From: Bacteroidia bacterium
Lineage (GTDB): Bacteria > Bacteroidota > Bacteroidia > Flavobacteriales > Flavobacteriaceae
Length of the DNA stretch: 64,000 bases
Assembly: GCA_030430385.1 (NCBI GenBank)
Contig: JAUIFO010000009.1
Span: 62,001-126,000, forward strand
Reading direction: 5' to 3'
In this document: piece by piece, positions 33,142-43,036 of the stretch
How the letters are laid out: every line of letters begins with the position of its first letter
Numbering within the stretch: the stretch's first letter is position 1
The notes under the pieces: generated by a model
Seen by the model: the letters and a program-made list of their open reading frames with translations, nothing else
The model's database searches: none
Told to the model about the DNA's origin: nothing
Program-made: the position numbers and the translations under genes

Positions 33142-34743
33142 CTATAATGTAATGATGGAAAAATCACCTTTAAGTGGATCCAGTTGATGCATTACTTCGG
33201 AAATAAAATCGCTTCCATATTCTAAATATAGTTCAGAAAAATTCATCTGACGTTCCTGTAAACTCTGATTAGGAAACAAGGCATTCTGAAGCAACACCAC
33301 GCGATTTATATGATCTGACAGTTTTCGTTTTTGCGCTTTGAGCAAGCGCTTTTCAAGATGTTTCAATCCATTGATCTGCTTTTGTTCCTGAGCAGCTACA
33401 GCACCTATAAATGATTTGTCTGTTTGTTCAGCTAACTTATGCAGTGCTTTAAACTGATCCTCTAAATGTGTTATCTGCTGAGAAAAATCAATATCTATTT
33501 CAGAAATACGTCTTGCAACTTTTTCTTTTAAATCCTCCTGATTCAGAAATAAATCAGCAACAGAAACCTTCAATTTGTCAAGTTTAGCATTCTGCTTTTC
33601 GGTTATCAATAAGGCAGAATTTCTGAGCAATAACATTGGAAAAACAACTTGTTGTTGATCAAAATTTGATTTCAACTGCAACCAATACGCTAACTCACCT
33701 CCTCCACCAATATAGCAGAGATTAGGTAAAATTACTTCTTGATACAACGGTCTTAAAATTACATTTGGAGAAAATAATTCAGGATGTGTATTTAAATGTG
33801 ATTTTAATTCATCTGTCTTCCAAGATATCGTAGTATTGTTAACTTTAAAAACACCTTGATCTTCAACAATGCGTTCACGTAAGCCATCTTTGATATAGAA
33901 CAAGTTAATCGCTCTCGGATTTACTTGAATCTTATAATTAGCATCTATGTTTGAAAGTTTTTCATTGGTAGCACTGACTTGTGTAAATGAAGATTGTTTC
34001 AGAAGTTCATTTTCCATATACGGAATAAACAAACGCTTTAAATTTGAGTCATTACCATCAACAATTACCAATCCGAATTCTTTGAACAAATCATTCACCA
34101 AATAGTGCATTGCTTCAGTAAGCGTATCGTGTTTCAGATAAGCATTTTGAAATAATTGTTTTAACTCTGAAGCATTATCAGTCGTATTCAATTGCGAGCT
34201 AAACACCTCATAAACCTTGTCAAGTCCGTCAAGATTTAATTCACCAACAGCTCCAGAAGCCTGACGATTCCATTGCACTTTTTGTCCTCTGAAATTAAAA
34301 AAATTGATCTCTTCAAAATCATGATCTTCAGAAGCCATCCAATACACTGGCACAAAATTGAATTCAGGATACGTTTCCTTTAAAGTATTACACAAGTTTA
34401 TGGTAGACATAATCTTGTAAAAAAAGTATAATGGTCCAGTAAATAAGTTTAATTGATGACCAGTAACAACAGTAAAAGTCTTGGTATCCTTTAACAAATT
34501 AATGTTACGTTCTGTACTTTCTGAAATGGCAACATTATTATATTGTGTTTGCAAACTTTGTGATAAAACCTCACGAAACTCAGGAGAGAACTGCTGTTGC
34601 TTCTCCTCTATTTGAGCTTTGAAATTATCAAGATTAGGAAAGCGATTGTAAAACGGTTGAAGCGTTTCTTTTTCTTCTAAATAATCACAAATAAGCGAAG
34701 AAAAATAATGCGTGTCTCTAAACGAAATACAATCGGTTGGCAT
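33142..34743 (-). CDS. bshC: Bacillithiol biosynthesis cysteine-adding enzyme BshC
   Basis: Proposed last step of bacillithiol synthesis, adding Cys to GlcN-malate. It has 533 residues, close to the family length. The opening DCISFRDTHYFSSLICDYL, the TVVTGHQLNLFTGPLYFFYK motif, VYWMASEDHDFEEINFF and YIGGGGELAYWLQLK are highly characteristic; a coiled coil spans about 390-480. BshC in Bacteroidota marks use of bacillithiol as low-molecular-weight thiol. Downstream is the metal-receptor gene, 5 nt away. Confidence 0.95.
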   Translation of the reverse strand: MPTDCISFRDTHYFSSLICDYLEEKETLQPFYNRFPNLDNFKAQIEEKQQQFSPEFREVLSQSLQTQYNNVAISESTERNINLLKDTKTFTVVTGHQLNLFTGPLYFFYKIMSTINLCNTLKETYPEFNFVPVYWMASEDHDFEEINFFNFRGQKVQWNRQASGAVGELNLDGLDKVYEVFSSQLNTTDNASELKQLFQNAYLKHDTLTEAMHYLVNDLFKEFGLVIVDGNDSNLKRLFIPYMENELLKQSSFTQVSATNEKLSNIDANYKIQVNPRAINLFYIKDGLRERIVEDQGVFKVNNTTISWKTDELKSHLNTHPELFSPNVILRPLYQEVILPNLCYIGGGGELAYWLQLKSNFDQQQVVFPMLLLRNSALLITEKQNAKLDKLKVSVADLFLNQEDLKEKVARRISEIDIDFSQQITHLEDQFKALHKLAEQTDKSFIGAVAAQEQKQINGLKHLEKRLLKAQKRKLSDHINRVVLLQNALFPNQSLQERQMNFSELYLEYGSDFISEVMHQLDPLKGDFSIITL

Positions 34744-34827
34744 AACTAAAAAATCTAATAAAGCGTAAAGATACGTTTATTGAGATTTTCAATTCCTAAT
34801 TTTTAGTTAATTCAATACAGCAGAAAA

Positions 34828-36300
34828 CTATCTCGAATAATTAGGTGCCTCTTTGGTGATGGTCACATCATGAGGATGACTTTCGTGAATTCCTGAGCTA
34901 GTGATTTTTACGAAGCGTCCAGTATCTTTCAAGGTTTCAATATCTTTTGCACCACAGTAACCCATTCCAGCACGTAAACCACCAACAAACTGATGAATAC
35001 TCTCTACGAGTTCCCCTTTATAAGGAACACGACCAACAATACCCTCGGGCACTAGTTTTTTGATATCATCTTCAACATCTTGGAAATAACGATCTTTACT
35101 ACCTTGTTTCATTGCTTCCACAGAACCCATACCTCTATACGATTTGAACTTTCGTCCTTCATATATGATGGTTTCACCTGGACTTTCCTTGGTTCCAGCT
35201 AATAAAGATCCCAACATCACACTATCTGCTCCAGCTGCAATCGCTTTAGGAATATCTCCAGTGTAACGAATTCCACCATCGGCAATCACAGGAACACCAG
35301 AACCTTTAATTGCAGCAGCAACTTCAAGTACAGCAGAAAACTGAGGAAAGCCAACACCAGCAACCACACGTGTTGTACAAATTGAACCAGGACCAATACC
35401 CACTTTTACAGCATCAGCTCCAGCATCTACTAAATATTTAGCAGCTTCGCCAGTGGCAATGTTTCCAACGATGATATCTAAGTCAGGAAACTTTGATTTT
35501 ATATCTTTTAAAACAGCAACCACACCCTTAGTGTGACCATGAGCCGTATCAATAACGATCGCATCGACGCCAGATTTTACCAATGCTGAAGCGCGATCAA
35601 TCGCATCTCCAGTAACACCAATAGCAGCTGCAACACGAAGTCGTCCAAACTTATCTTTGTTAGCAATTGGCTTTTGGGTCACTTTTGTAATATCTCTAAA
35701 AGTGATGAGTCCTTTAAGTTTAAAATCATCATCAACGATTAGTAATTTTTCAATTTTATTTTGCTGAAGAATTTGTTCCGCATCTTTTAAAGACGTTCCA
35801 ACTGAAGACGTCACCAAGTTTTCGCTAGTCATCACTTCAACAATTGGTCTGTCGTTTGCATGTTCAAATCGTAGATCTCTATTGGTAACAATCCCTTTTA
35901 AAGTACCGTCGTCTTCAACAATAGGAATACCTCCAATACTATGCTCTGCCATAAAACGTTTTGCATCAGCTACTTTGGCAGTCATAGGCAATGTCACAGG
36001 ATCGATAATCATACCGCTTTCAGCACGCTTTACACGTCTAACCTTCTCTGCTTGTTGGTCAATGGTCATGTTTTTGTGAAGTACTCCAATACCACCTTCT
36101 TGAGCCATGGCAATTGCCATTTTGCTTTCGGTAACAGTATCCATAGCAGCAGAAACCACAGGAATATTAATACTAATATTGCGCGTGAATTTGGTTTTGA
36201 TACTAACTTCTCTAGGTAAGACTTCTGAAAATGCTGGAACTAAGAGTACGTCATCGTAAGTAAGACCTTCTCCAACAATTTTGTTTTCGTGTGCTGTCAT
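34828..36300 (-). CDS. guaB: IMP dehydrogenase
   Basis: Oxidises IMP to XMP with NAD+, the committed step of GTP synthesis. It has 490 residues from the ATG at 36300 ([20 protein letters not shown]). It comprises a TIM barrel interrupted by two CBS domains (about 95-210; [20 protein letters not shown]), the catalytic loop [18 protein letters not shown] with the active Cys, and the flap [11 protein letters not shown]. An in-frame start at 36351 exists, but a consensus -7 element at 36327 lies inside that extension, so 36300 is preferred. Single gene. Confidence 0.97.
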   Translation of the reverse strand: MTAHENKIVGEGLTYDDVLLVPAFSEVLPREVSIKTKFTRNISINIPVVSAAMDTVTESKMAIAMAQEGGIGVLHKNMTIDQQAEKVRRVKRAESGMIIDPVTLPMTAKVADAKRFMAEHSIGGIPIVEDDGTLKGIVTNRDLRFEHANDRPIVEVMTSENLVTSSVGTSLKDAEQILQQNKIEKLLIVDDDFKLKGLITFRDITKVTQKPIANKDKFGRLRVAAAIGVTGDAIDRASALVKSGVDAIVIDTAHGHTKGVVAVLKDIKSKFPDLDIIVGNIATGEAAKYLVDAGADAVKVGIGPGSICTTRVVAGVGFPQFSAVLEVAAAIKGSGVPVIADGGIRYTGDIPKAIAAGADSVMLGSLLAGTKESPGETIIYEGRKFKSYRGMGSVEAMKQGSKDRYFQDVEDDIKKLVPEGIVGRVPYKGELVESIHQFVGGLRAGMGYCGAKDIETLKDTGRFVKITSSGIHESHPHDVTITKEAPNYSR

Positions 36301-36326
36301 GATGCAATTACGGTTATAATTGCATA

Positions 36327-36334
36327 CAAATTTA
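36327..36334 (-). promoter_or_regulatory. -7 element of guaB
   Basis: TAAATTTG on the minus strand, exact consensus, 26 nt before the ATG at 36300; it decides between the two possible starts. Confidence 0.6.
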
Positions 36335-36449
36335 CATTTTTTTGAAGACATAACTGGTTTTTTGAAGAATAATATTTTCTGTTATAAAAAATTACAATTC
36401 AGAAAAAACTGGTAGCCAACTCATTAAAAAACTTTAACGCTTATTTGTT

Positions 36450-36539
36450 TTTATTTATTCTAAATAAACTTTGTGAAAAGGTGTTTCGATCTTAAATTTG
36501 CAAAATCAAAACACACCTTATATTTAATAAGTCTAAATA
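36450..36539 (+). promoter_or_regulatory. Promoter and two AT-rich palindromes before the FecA-like receptor gene
   Basis: TAAATTTG (36493-36500) is a perfect -7 element. Upstream lies TTTATTTATTCTAAATAAA (36450-36468, perfect 8-3-8 palindrome). Downstream, touching the start codon, lies TATTTAATAAGTCTAAATA (36521-36539, 6-7-6 palindrome). Palindromes before and after the promoter are typical of a repressor, here probably an iron-responsive Fur- or DtxR-type protein. The half-site AGTCTAAATAA (36530) recurs at 44040 and, inverted, at 43982. Confidence 0.6.
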
Positions 36540-36540
36540 A

Positions 36541-38772
36541 ATGAATTTAAAGTTAGCCTTTTCTATGCTTAGTATTGCAAGCATTGCAACTCTAAAAGCT
36601 CAAGAACAACCAAATGAAACCAAAAATGACAGCATCCAAAAACTAGATGAAGTCATTATAGATGCCAACAATATTTTTGGTAGTAAATATGTAGCCCAGC
36701 ATCGAACTGGATCAGCATATTACATTTCTCCAGAAGATTTAAAAAAATATAGTTATACTGATATAAATCGCACATTACGATCTGTACCAGGAGTTACATT
36801 TTACGAAGAAGATGGTTATGGCTTACGTCCGAATATAAGTCTGCGTGGTACTTCACCTCAACGTAGTGCAAAAATATCTCTCATGGAAGATGGTGTGCTT
36901 ATTGCACCAGCACCTTACAGTGCTCCTGCAGCATATTATTTCCCTTCAGTAGCTAGAATGCAAGCCGTTGAAATTTTAAAAGGGAGTAGTCAAGTACAGT
37001 TTGGACCATTTACAACAGGTGGTGCAATCAATATGATCTCTTCTCAAATTCCTAAATCGTTTCGTGGTGAGGTTAGAGCTAGTTATGGCACTTTTGACAC
37101 GCAACAATTTTTAGCTAGAGTTGGAGATAGCAAGAAGAATTTCGGTTATATGATAGAGTATCTAAATTATGGCTCTAACGGTTTTAAAACCTTACCTAAT
37201 GACGAAAACACTGGTTTTGATATTAACGATGCTACAGTTAAATTTATGGTCAACACTAATCCAGATGTAAAAGTAAAACAAGCCTTAGAAACAAAATTCC
37301 ATTATTATGACGAACGTTCAAATGAAACATACTTAGGACTTACAGAAGCTGATTTTGATGTATCGCCTTATAACAGATATGCTGGTTCTCAAGAGGACCG
37401 AATGATTGCAGAACAAATACAATTAATGTTTACGCATACCCTAGAATTTAGTAAAGATTTTAGAGTTACAACAAATGCCTACTATAATCGCTTTGCTCGA
37501 AATTGGTACAAACTTGATGATGTTGTTTATGATGGTGACAAGCAAAAAATTGCTGCTGTTGTTGCTAATCCAACACAATTTGAAAACCACATGGATGTAT
37601 TGCGAGGTACTGTTGATACAGGAAGTGATGCCTTATTAGTAAAAGCAAATAATCGTGTGTATCACGCTAAAGGTGTTCAAACCAAATTGGATTACCATTG
37701 GTATGGTAATAATACCTTCCATGATATTGAAATTGGCCTGCGTTATCATTATGACGAAGAAGATCGTTTTCAATGGGAAGATGGATACGATATCATTAAT
37801 GGAGAAATGCATAGAACTTCAAATGGATTGCGTGGTGCAGAAGGAAATCGAATTAGCAGTGCTACAGCTTTTGCAGCCTACGCTATGTATAAGTTAAAAT
37901 ATAAAAACCTAACATTAACACCTGGTCTACGTTATGAAAACATTGTCTTACAACGCGATAACTATGGTAGCAATGATCCAACCAGAAATGGAAATGATTT
38001 ATCATTCCGAGAAAACAAAGTCGACATTATAATTCCAGGAATGGGCTTTAATTATGCTTTCTCAAATGATGTTTCAGTATTTGGTGGTGTTCATAAAGGA
38101 TTTTCTCCTCCAGGTAGTGAAGAAGGCGAAGAAGCTGAAGAAAGTATCAATTATGAACTTGGGTCACGATTTAAACTAGGAGAACTACGTGGTGAGGTTG
38201 TTGGATTCTACAACGACTACAGTAATTTACTTGGAAATGATCTCGCTGCAACTGGAGGTACAGGAAATTTAGACCAATTTAATGCTGGTGAAGTTTCTGT
38301 GAGCGGACTTGAAGTATTATTAAACTATGAGTTACTCTCTAAAAACACAAAATTTAAACTGCCATTAACTGTAGGTTATACCTTCACAAATACCGAATTC
38401 TTAAATAGTTTTGGAAGTAATGACGATTTATGGGGAGAAGTAACTGAAGGTGATGAGTTACCATATATTCCAAAACATCAATTTAATGTTGGATTAGGAT
38501 TAGAGCATGCTAAATACCAACTTAATTTAAACGGCAGATTTAACGGTGAATTTAGAACAATAGCTGGTTCTGGGTCAATTCCTGATACTGAAAAAGTTGA
38601 TTCTAATTTTATCATTGACTTTTCTGGAAAGTATCATTTTTCTAAAAGCTTAAGTATTACAGGAAATATTATAAACCTATTAGATGAAACATACGCTGTT
38701 TCAAGAGTACCTGCAGGTTTGCGTCCTGGTCATCCTTTAGGAGTAAATCTCGGATTAGAATTCAGATTTTAA
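36541..38772 (+). CDS. TonB-dependent receptor, FecA-like
   Basis: A 743-residue outer-membrane receptor. Signal peptide about 1-20; plug domain about 30-170 with DEVIIDANNIFGSKYVAQH, TDINRTLRSVPGVTFYEEDG, RPNISLRGTSPQRSAKI and VEILKGSSQVQFGPFTTGGA; then a beta barrel ending GVNLGLEFRF. The plug is closest in pattern to FecA (ferric dicitrate) receptors. There is no carboxypeptidase-like N-terminal extension, so it is not a SusC. Palindromes flanking its promoter and the neighbouring reductase operon support an iron or haem substrate. Confidence 0.92.
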   Translation: MNLKLAFSMLSIASIATLKAQEQPNETKNDSIQKLDEVIIDANNIFGSKYVAQHRTGSAYYISPEDLKKYSYTDINRTLRSVPGVTFYEEDGYGLRPNISLRGTSPQRSAKISLMEDGVLIAPAPYSAPAAYYFPSVARMQAVEILKGSSQVQFGPFTTGGAINMISSQIPKSFRGEVRASYGTFDTQQFLARVGDSKKNFGYMIEYLNYGSNGFKTLPNDENTGFDINDATVKFMVNTNPDVKVKQALETKFHYYDERSNETYLGLTEADFDVSPYNRYAGSQEDRMIAEQIQLMFTHTLEFSKDFRVTTNAYYNRFARNWYKLDDVVYDGDKQKIAAVVANPTQFENHMDVLRGTVDTGSDALLVKANNRVYHAKGVQTKLDYHWYGNNTFHDIEIGLRYHYDEEDRFQWEDGYDIINGEMHRTSNGLRGAEGNRISSATAFAAYAMYKLKYKNLTLTPGLRYENIVLQRDNYGSNDPTRNGNDLSFRENKVDIIIPGMGFNYAFSNDVSVFGGVHKGFSPPGSEEGEEAEESINYELGSRFKLGELRGEVVGFYNDYSNLLGNDLAATGGTGNLDQFNAGEVSVSGLEVLLNYELLSKNTKFKLPLTVGYTFTNTEFLNSFGSNDDLWGEVTEGDELPYIPKHQFNVGLGLEHAKYQLNLNGRFNGEFRTIAGSGSIPDTEKVDSNFIIDFSGKYHFSKSLSITGNIINLLDETYAVSRVPAGLRPGHPLGVNLGLEFRF

Positions 38773-38798
38773 ACACTTATAAAAGAACAAATTCGTAA

Positions 38799-38829
38799 AA
38801 AAGCACTATCTCAAATCGATAGTGCTTTT
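38799..38829. terminator. Bidirectional terminator of the receptor and reductase genes
   Basis: Perfect 12-bp stem AAAAGCACTATC / GATAGTGCTTTT with 7-nt loop TCAAATC, between converging genes; A-rich left flank and T-rich right flank. Confidence 0.87.
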
Positions 38830-38847
38830 CTTTTGCTTTTTCATCTT

Positions 38848-41049
38848 TTAATAACAATCTGTTTTTATTTGTCCAATGTTTTCAAAGTCGCTCAAGGGTT
38901 TATTCAATACAGATTTTGTTATGCTTTGTAAGGTTTTAAGAACATCATTCTGCATAGCAATAGAACCACAAATCATGATAACACCTTCATTTTGCAAATG
39001 ATTAGCAATGAACTTGAATCGCTCTTTTATTAAATCTTGTACATACTGATGATTAGCGTCTTTAGAATAAGCAATAGTAATACTTGAAAGGTGTTTTCTG
39101 GAAATGGCTTTATCCATATCATCCTTATATAAATTGAAAGACGCCTTTGTTCGTCCTCCCCAAAATAAGTGAAGGTTTTTTCGTTTTTTATTGTCATTAA
39201 TCATTCCTAGAAAAGGTGCTATTCCTGTACCATTAGCAATCATGACAACTTCATTTTTATGCTTTGGGAAATGAAACGCTGTGTTTTGTTGGATCTCAGC
39301 GTTTAAGATATCGCCTTTTACAAGTTGATTAAGATAATTAGAACACAATCCTTGTTCATGCTTTTTTATACTCAACAAGATGTGGTCTTGTTTTCTTCCT
39401 ATAGAATACAATCTTGGAGATTGATCATTATTAACAGTAATTGAAAGTAAATCTCCCGATTTGAATTTGAGTAGTTTGCTAGGCCGTAATTCAATTAAAA
39501 AAGTAGAATCAAGATTAAGCTCTGTTTTGTTTATGACTGAAAACTCATGTTGTTTATTGCGTTTTGGCTTAGCTATTAGTTCTTCAATATTGAGTTCTAA
39601 ATTATTAGCCTTACTCCAATTCTTAATCCAGTCTTTAAAGGTCGTTTCAGACTGGTTATTGATTTTGTGCAAGGGCAATTTTGGTGTAAACATGTCATAC
39701 TTTTGAAGTAAACTATCAACCAGAATGGCATACTTGCAATAATCTGGATATAAGAGTGAACCAAAACCTAGAACAGCATATTCAATGGGATTGGATTGCG
39801 CAGTAATACGCAATTTATTTTCGAACTGATTGGCAGATAAAGGCGCCTCACCTTCGCCATAAGTTGATGTAAAAACAACCAATTGTTTTGCGTTTTCGAA
39901 ATTGGTGTAATGATTCAGATCTGTTAGATAAACTTTTTTATTCAACTTCAAAAGCGCATTAAAAAATAACCTAGCGAAATGGTAGGTTGTTCCTGTTTCA
40001 GAACCCACTAAAATGATATATTCAGCATCATCCTTATCATATTTATTATGTACACGCTTTGACGTTTTTAATCGTTTTAAACTCATTGCAAAGCCTGAAT
40101 AAATAAAAAACAAGATTCCTAAGCAGACTACAAATAACACTACAGACCAAACAATACTACCTTGCCCTGTGTGTAATTTCATGCTCCAAAAAGAAGCCCA
40201 ATGCATCCAAGGATAGTGTTGTTCACTTAATATTTTCCCTGAATATTGGTGTATTAATAATTCTTTGTCGTGAAGCTTAACAAAGAAGTAGTCTTCAGGA
40301 TCTTCAGAAAAGGGAAACTCCACCAACTGAACATCAGCTATTGGGATTGTTTTGAAGATCTCTAATTCGTGATGTGATTTGGTTTCTGAAAACGAATCCT
40401 GCTGAATAGTACTAGTGTTGTGAGAGCTATCAGATTCTGGTAACAACGAAAACTTTTCCAATGACAAATAAACACCAGAAATAGCTACAACTAATAAAGG
40501 AATTAGCAACCATCTCCCAAAAACAACGTGATAATACTGCTCAAAATTTTCGTTTACAACTTTAGAAAAAAACCGTTGGATACCACCTTGACGTTTCGCA
40601 ATCAATACCACACCAGAAACAGCCATCAAGATCAAAAAAAAGGACACTAAACCAACAATACATCTTCCTGTAGATTTTAGAAACAACGAACGATGCAGGT
40701 TGGTCGTAAACTTAAAAATAGGTGCTTTTTCGATAAGGCTTCCGAGTGTCTCACCTGATTTAGGATGAATGTAAAACGTATCGCTTTCACCTTCCGAAGA
40801 GATAACAGAAGCAGAGACAAAATCGTTTCCATCCTTCTGAATCGTAAACACCTCCTCATTTCTCTGACTAAGATTTTCTATGGTTTCCGAAAGTGTGATG
40901 TTTTCAAGTCCAGACACCTTAAACTCTTGAAACTGATTTGAGATGGGCTCAAAAGCTAAAATGGCTCCAGTGACTGAAGCCAAAATCAAAAAAAGTGACG
41001 TCATTAACGCCAAAGCAAAATGACTAAATCTCCAAATAGAAATGGTCAT
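38848..41049 (-). CDS. PepSY-flavodoxin-FNR membrane reductase
   Basis: A 733-residue inner-membrane electron-transfer protein. An N-terminal PepSY_TM part has helices at about 12-34, 133-154, 181-197 and 299-322, with a periplasmic PepSY segment between the first two. A cytoplasmic flavodoxin domain follows (about 345-480; LVGSETGTTYHFARLFF, STYGEGEAPLS), then an FAD/NAD(P) reductase module (520-733; RLYSIGRK, ANGTGIAPFLGM, LFWGGRTK). The likely role is to pass electrons from NAD(P)H to the periplasmic side. Last gene of the DUF6607-ankyrin-DUF2271 operon, between two TonB receptors: probably ferric or haem iron reduction. Confidence 0.9.
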   Translation of the reverse strand: MTISIWRFSHFALALMTSLFLILASVTGAILAFEPISNQFQEFKVSGLENITLSETIENLSQRNEEVFTIQKDGNDFVSASVISSEGESDTFYIHPKSGETLGSLIEKAPIFKFTTNLHRSLFLKSTGRCIVGLVSFFLILMAVSGVVLIAKRQGGIQRFFSKVVNENFEQYYHVVFGRWLLIPLLVVAISGVYLSLEKFSLLPESDSSHNTSTIQQDSFSETKSHHELEIFKTIPIADVQLVEFPFSEDPEDYFFVKLHDKELLIHQYSGKILSEQHYPWMHWASFWSMKLHTGQGSIVWSVVLFVVCLGILFFIYSGFAMSLKRLKTSKRVHNKYDKDDAEYIILVGSETGTTYHFARLFFNALLKLNKKVYLTDLNHYTNFENAKQLVVFTSTYGEGEAPLSANQFENKLRITAQSNPIEYAVLGFGSLLYPDYCKYAILVDSLLQKYDMFTPKLPLHKINNQSETTFKDWIKNWSKANNLELNIEELIAKPKRNKQHEFSVINKTELNLDSTFLIELRPSKLLKFKSGDLLSITVNNDQSPRLYSIGRKQDHILLSIKKHEQGLCSNYLNQLVKGDILNAEIQQNTAFHFPKHKNEVVMIANGTGIAPFLGMINDNKKRKNLHLFWGGRTKASFNLYKDDMDKAISRKHLSSITIAYSKDANHQYVQDLIKERFKFIANHLQNEGVIMICGSIAMQNDVLKTLQSITKSVLNKPLSDFENIGQIKTDCY

Positions 41050-41061
41050 AAATTTGGTGAT

Positions 41062-41547
41062 TTATTGAGGCATCATACGAATGTAACGTATGAATCCATT
41101 TCCATTAAATTTACTCTTTAAGTTTTGAGAGGTCAATTCAAACTCTACATCATCCTTGTAATATTCTTGGTCTTCGACAGCTGATTCAAATCGGAGTTTG
41201 TATCCTTTATCTAATTTATCGTTATCAATTTCAATAACACTAATAGCGCGTTCTCCTCCACTAATCGTCGCACCAGTAATAGCATCTAAATCAGCTCTAA
41301 CCTTACCTTGATACTGCCACCAAGATTCAACGGTATTATACCATTCATCATCATCACCTTTAACTTGTAAGGTTTTTTCATATGCACCTTCAGGATTGAT
41401 TAATGAAATTACAATATAAGCACCTTCGCCAGAGTAATTGGTCATTTGAATCATGCATTTGTACTTTTCAGAATCGGAAAAGATTTTAAATGACGTTAAT
41501 CCTAACGCAAGGACACATAAGGTTATAAATATATATAGGCGTTTCAT
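41062..41547 (-). CDS. DUF2271 periplasmic protein with a flavinylation-like motif
   Basis: A 161-residue exported protein (N-terminal signal about 1-22, KRLYIFITLCVLALGLTSF). The DUF2271 domain shows QMTNYSGEGAYIVISL, EWYNTVESWWQYQGKVR and DAITGATISGGERA. DAITGAT (residues 88-94) resembles the [S/T]GAT motif where ApbE attaches FMN to Thr in NqrC/RnfG-type proteins; Thr94 would be the acceptor. Flavinylation is inference and no apbE is in the window. It lies 12 nt upstream of the PepSY reductase gene, so it may be its periplasmic electron acceptor. Confidence 0.86.
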   Translation of the reverse strand: MKRLYIFITLCVLALGLTSFKIFSDSEKYKCMIQMTNYSGEGAYIVISLINPEGAYEKTLQVKGDDDEWYNTVESWWQYQGKVRADLDAITGATISGGERAISVIEIDNDKLDKGYKLRFESAVEDQEYYKDDVEFELTSQNLKSKFNGNGFIRYIRMMPQ

Positions 41548-41556
41548 TAGTAGTTT

Positions 41557-43029
41557 TTATTTTAAAAATTCAACAGAGACTTTATTCTTTTTAAGCAATT
41601 CATTTTCAAGCGCTAAATCGTAAGCGGTTTCTTCAAAATCTGTAGTTTTAGTTTTAGTAGCGCCATTTTCAATAAGATACTTGAGCATCTTATTATCTTT
41701 TGAGGTCATCGCTGCCAAGTGCAGTGCTGTATAGCCTTGCGCATTTTTAGCGTTAATATCTTGTTTCATTTTCAATGCCAACTTTAGTAAATCTAAGCTT
41801 TGTTTATCTACAGCCATATGAAACCAAGAATTCCTATTATCCTGTAGTGTTTCAAGGTCAAACCCATTGGTTTTTAACAATTCCATTTTATTGAAAAACG
41901 CTTCAGAATTGTCCTTAGAAAACGATTGTGCTAGATAAAAGCTCATATTGTTTCCATCCTTATCTGTAATTGAAGGTTTTGCTCCTTTTTTTAATAAGAA
42001 CGCAACTACTTCTGGAGCATTATTTTGAACTGCTAGTGACAAAGCTGATTGTCCTTTCTTGTTAACACTATTGATATCTTTTGTGTGATTTATCAACACC
42101 TTAACGATCTCCATACTATTTCTTGAAGCAGCATTCATAAGTGCTGTGTTACCATTAGCATCTTTAGCATCAACCTCTAAACCTTTAGATAGCAAATACG
42201 ATATAAGCGCGACGTCTTTGTTTCGTGAAGCGACGATATGTAAAGGTGATATTCCTTCCTTATCTACAGTATTAACTTGAAGTCCAAGGTTTTCTAAAAA
42301 CTTATAAACTTCAATACCGTTGGTATTTCTGCGTGTTCCGTAAGCTGCATAAATAAAAGCTTGATCGGAACCTTTGATTCCTTTTTCAAGTAAAGCGTTC
42401 ATCAGTTTAATGTTTCCTGTTTGAGCCACATAATTAAACACACCATTTCCATCACGATCTACACTGTGAATATCTAAACCTTGAGCAGTAAAATAGTTCA
42501 TTAACTTAAAATCTTGATCACTAGGAGCAGCCAACAGTAAAGCGTTAGCACCATTTGGTGTTAGATCGGTTTTAGGTTGAATACCATTGTCAATACAGAG
42601 ATCATAAACTTTAGTATTCTGTTGTCCCGTTGATGCTGCAAAGTTTAAAATAGAATTCCCTTTATCGTCTATAACATCCGTTTTTGCACCTTGATCAAGC
42701 AAATAGGTCATAAAATCGACATTGCCTTTGTATGCAGCCCAAAAGATATAAGTACGACCATCATGTGTGATCTTATTGACATCATTTCCTGGCTGCTTTA
42801 CCATATACGCAATGGTTGCATTGTCAACATTTTCTAACAAGGCATAAACCACAGGATCAAAAGCATACGAATTGAGTTCTGAAATATCGTGACCTTCTTT
42901 GATTTGAGTTTTTACTTGCTCTAGCGAAGGATTTGATTTCCAATAATCGCGATTGAGAAAAACATTCTCACTTTGCGAAAAACAAGTCAAGCCTATAAAA
43001 AGCACTAACAGTGTAAGACGTATTTTCAT
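41557..43029 (-). CDS. Exported ankyrin-repeat protein
   Basis: A 490-residue exported protein (signal peptide ending LTCFSQ, about 1-19) consisting of about 12 ankyrin repeats from residue 60 to the end. Repeats with good consensus include GRTYIFWAAYKGNVDFMTYL, GNSILNFAASTGQ, GNTALMNAASRNSMEIVKVL and GYTALHLAAMTSKDNKMLKYL. Ankyrins are usually cytoplasmic, so export is notable. It is encoded 7 nt after DUF6607 and 9 nt before DUF2271, so it belongs to the iron operon and may be a periplasmic scaffold for the reductase or receptors (inference). Confidence 0.87.
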   Translation of the reverse strand: MKIRLTLLVLFIGLTCFSQSENVFLNRDYWKSNPSLEQVKTQIKEGHDISELNSYAFDPVVYALLENVDNATIAYMVKQPGNDVNKITHDGRTYIFWAAYKGNVDFMTYLLDQGAKTDVIDDKGNSILNFAASTGQQNTKVYDLCIDNGIQPKTDLTPNGANALLLAAPSDQDFKLMNYFTAQGLDIHSVDRDGNGVFNYVAQTGNIKLMNALLEKGIKGSDQAFIYAAYGTRRNTNGIEVYKFLENLGLQVNTVDKEGISPLHIVASRNKDVALISYLLSKGLEVDAKDANGNTALMNAASRNSMEIVKVLINHTKDINSVNKKGQSALSLAVQNNAPEVVAFLLKKGAKPSITDKDGNNMSFYLAQSFSKDNSEAFFNKMELLKTNGFDLETLQDNRNSWFHMAVDKQSLDLLKLALKMKQDINAKNAQGYTALHLAAMTSKDNKMLKYLIENGATKTKTTDFEETAYDLALENELLKKNKVSVEFLK

Positions 43030-43036
43030 GGTATTC

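Noticed and set aside
36301..36351. Upstream ATG extending guaB by 17 codons
   Set aside because: The extension has low-complexity basic sequence and contains the TAAATTTG promoter element; IMPDH normally begins close to the 36300 start.
41557..43029. Ankyrin repeats considered as a DNA repeat array or CRISPR-like structure
   Set aside because: Similarity is at protein level only; no regular identical DNA units or spacers.
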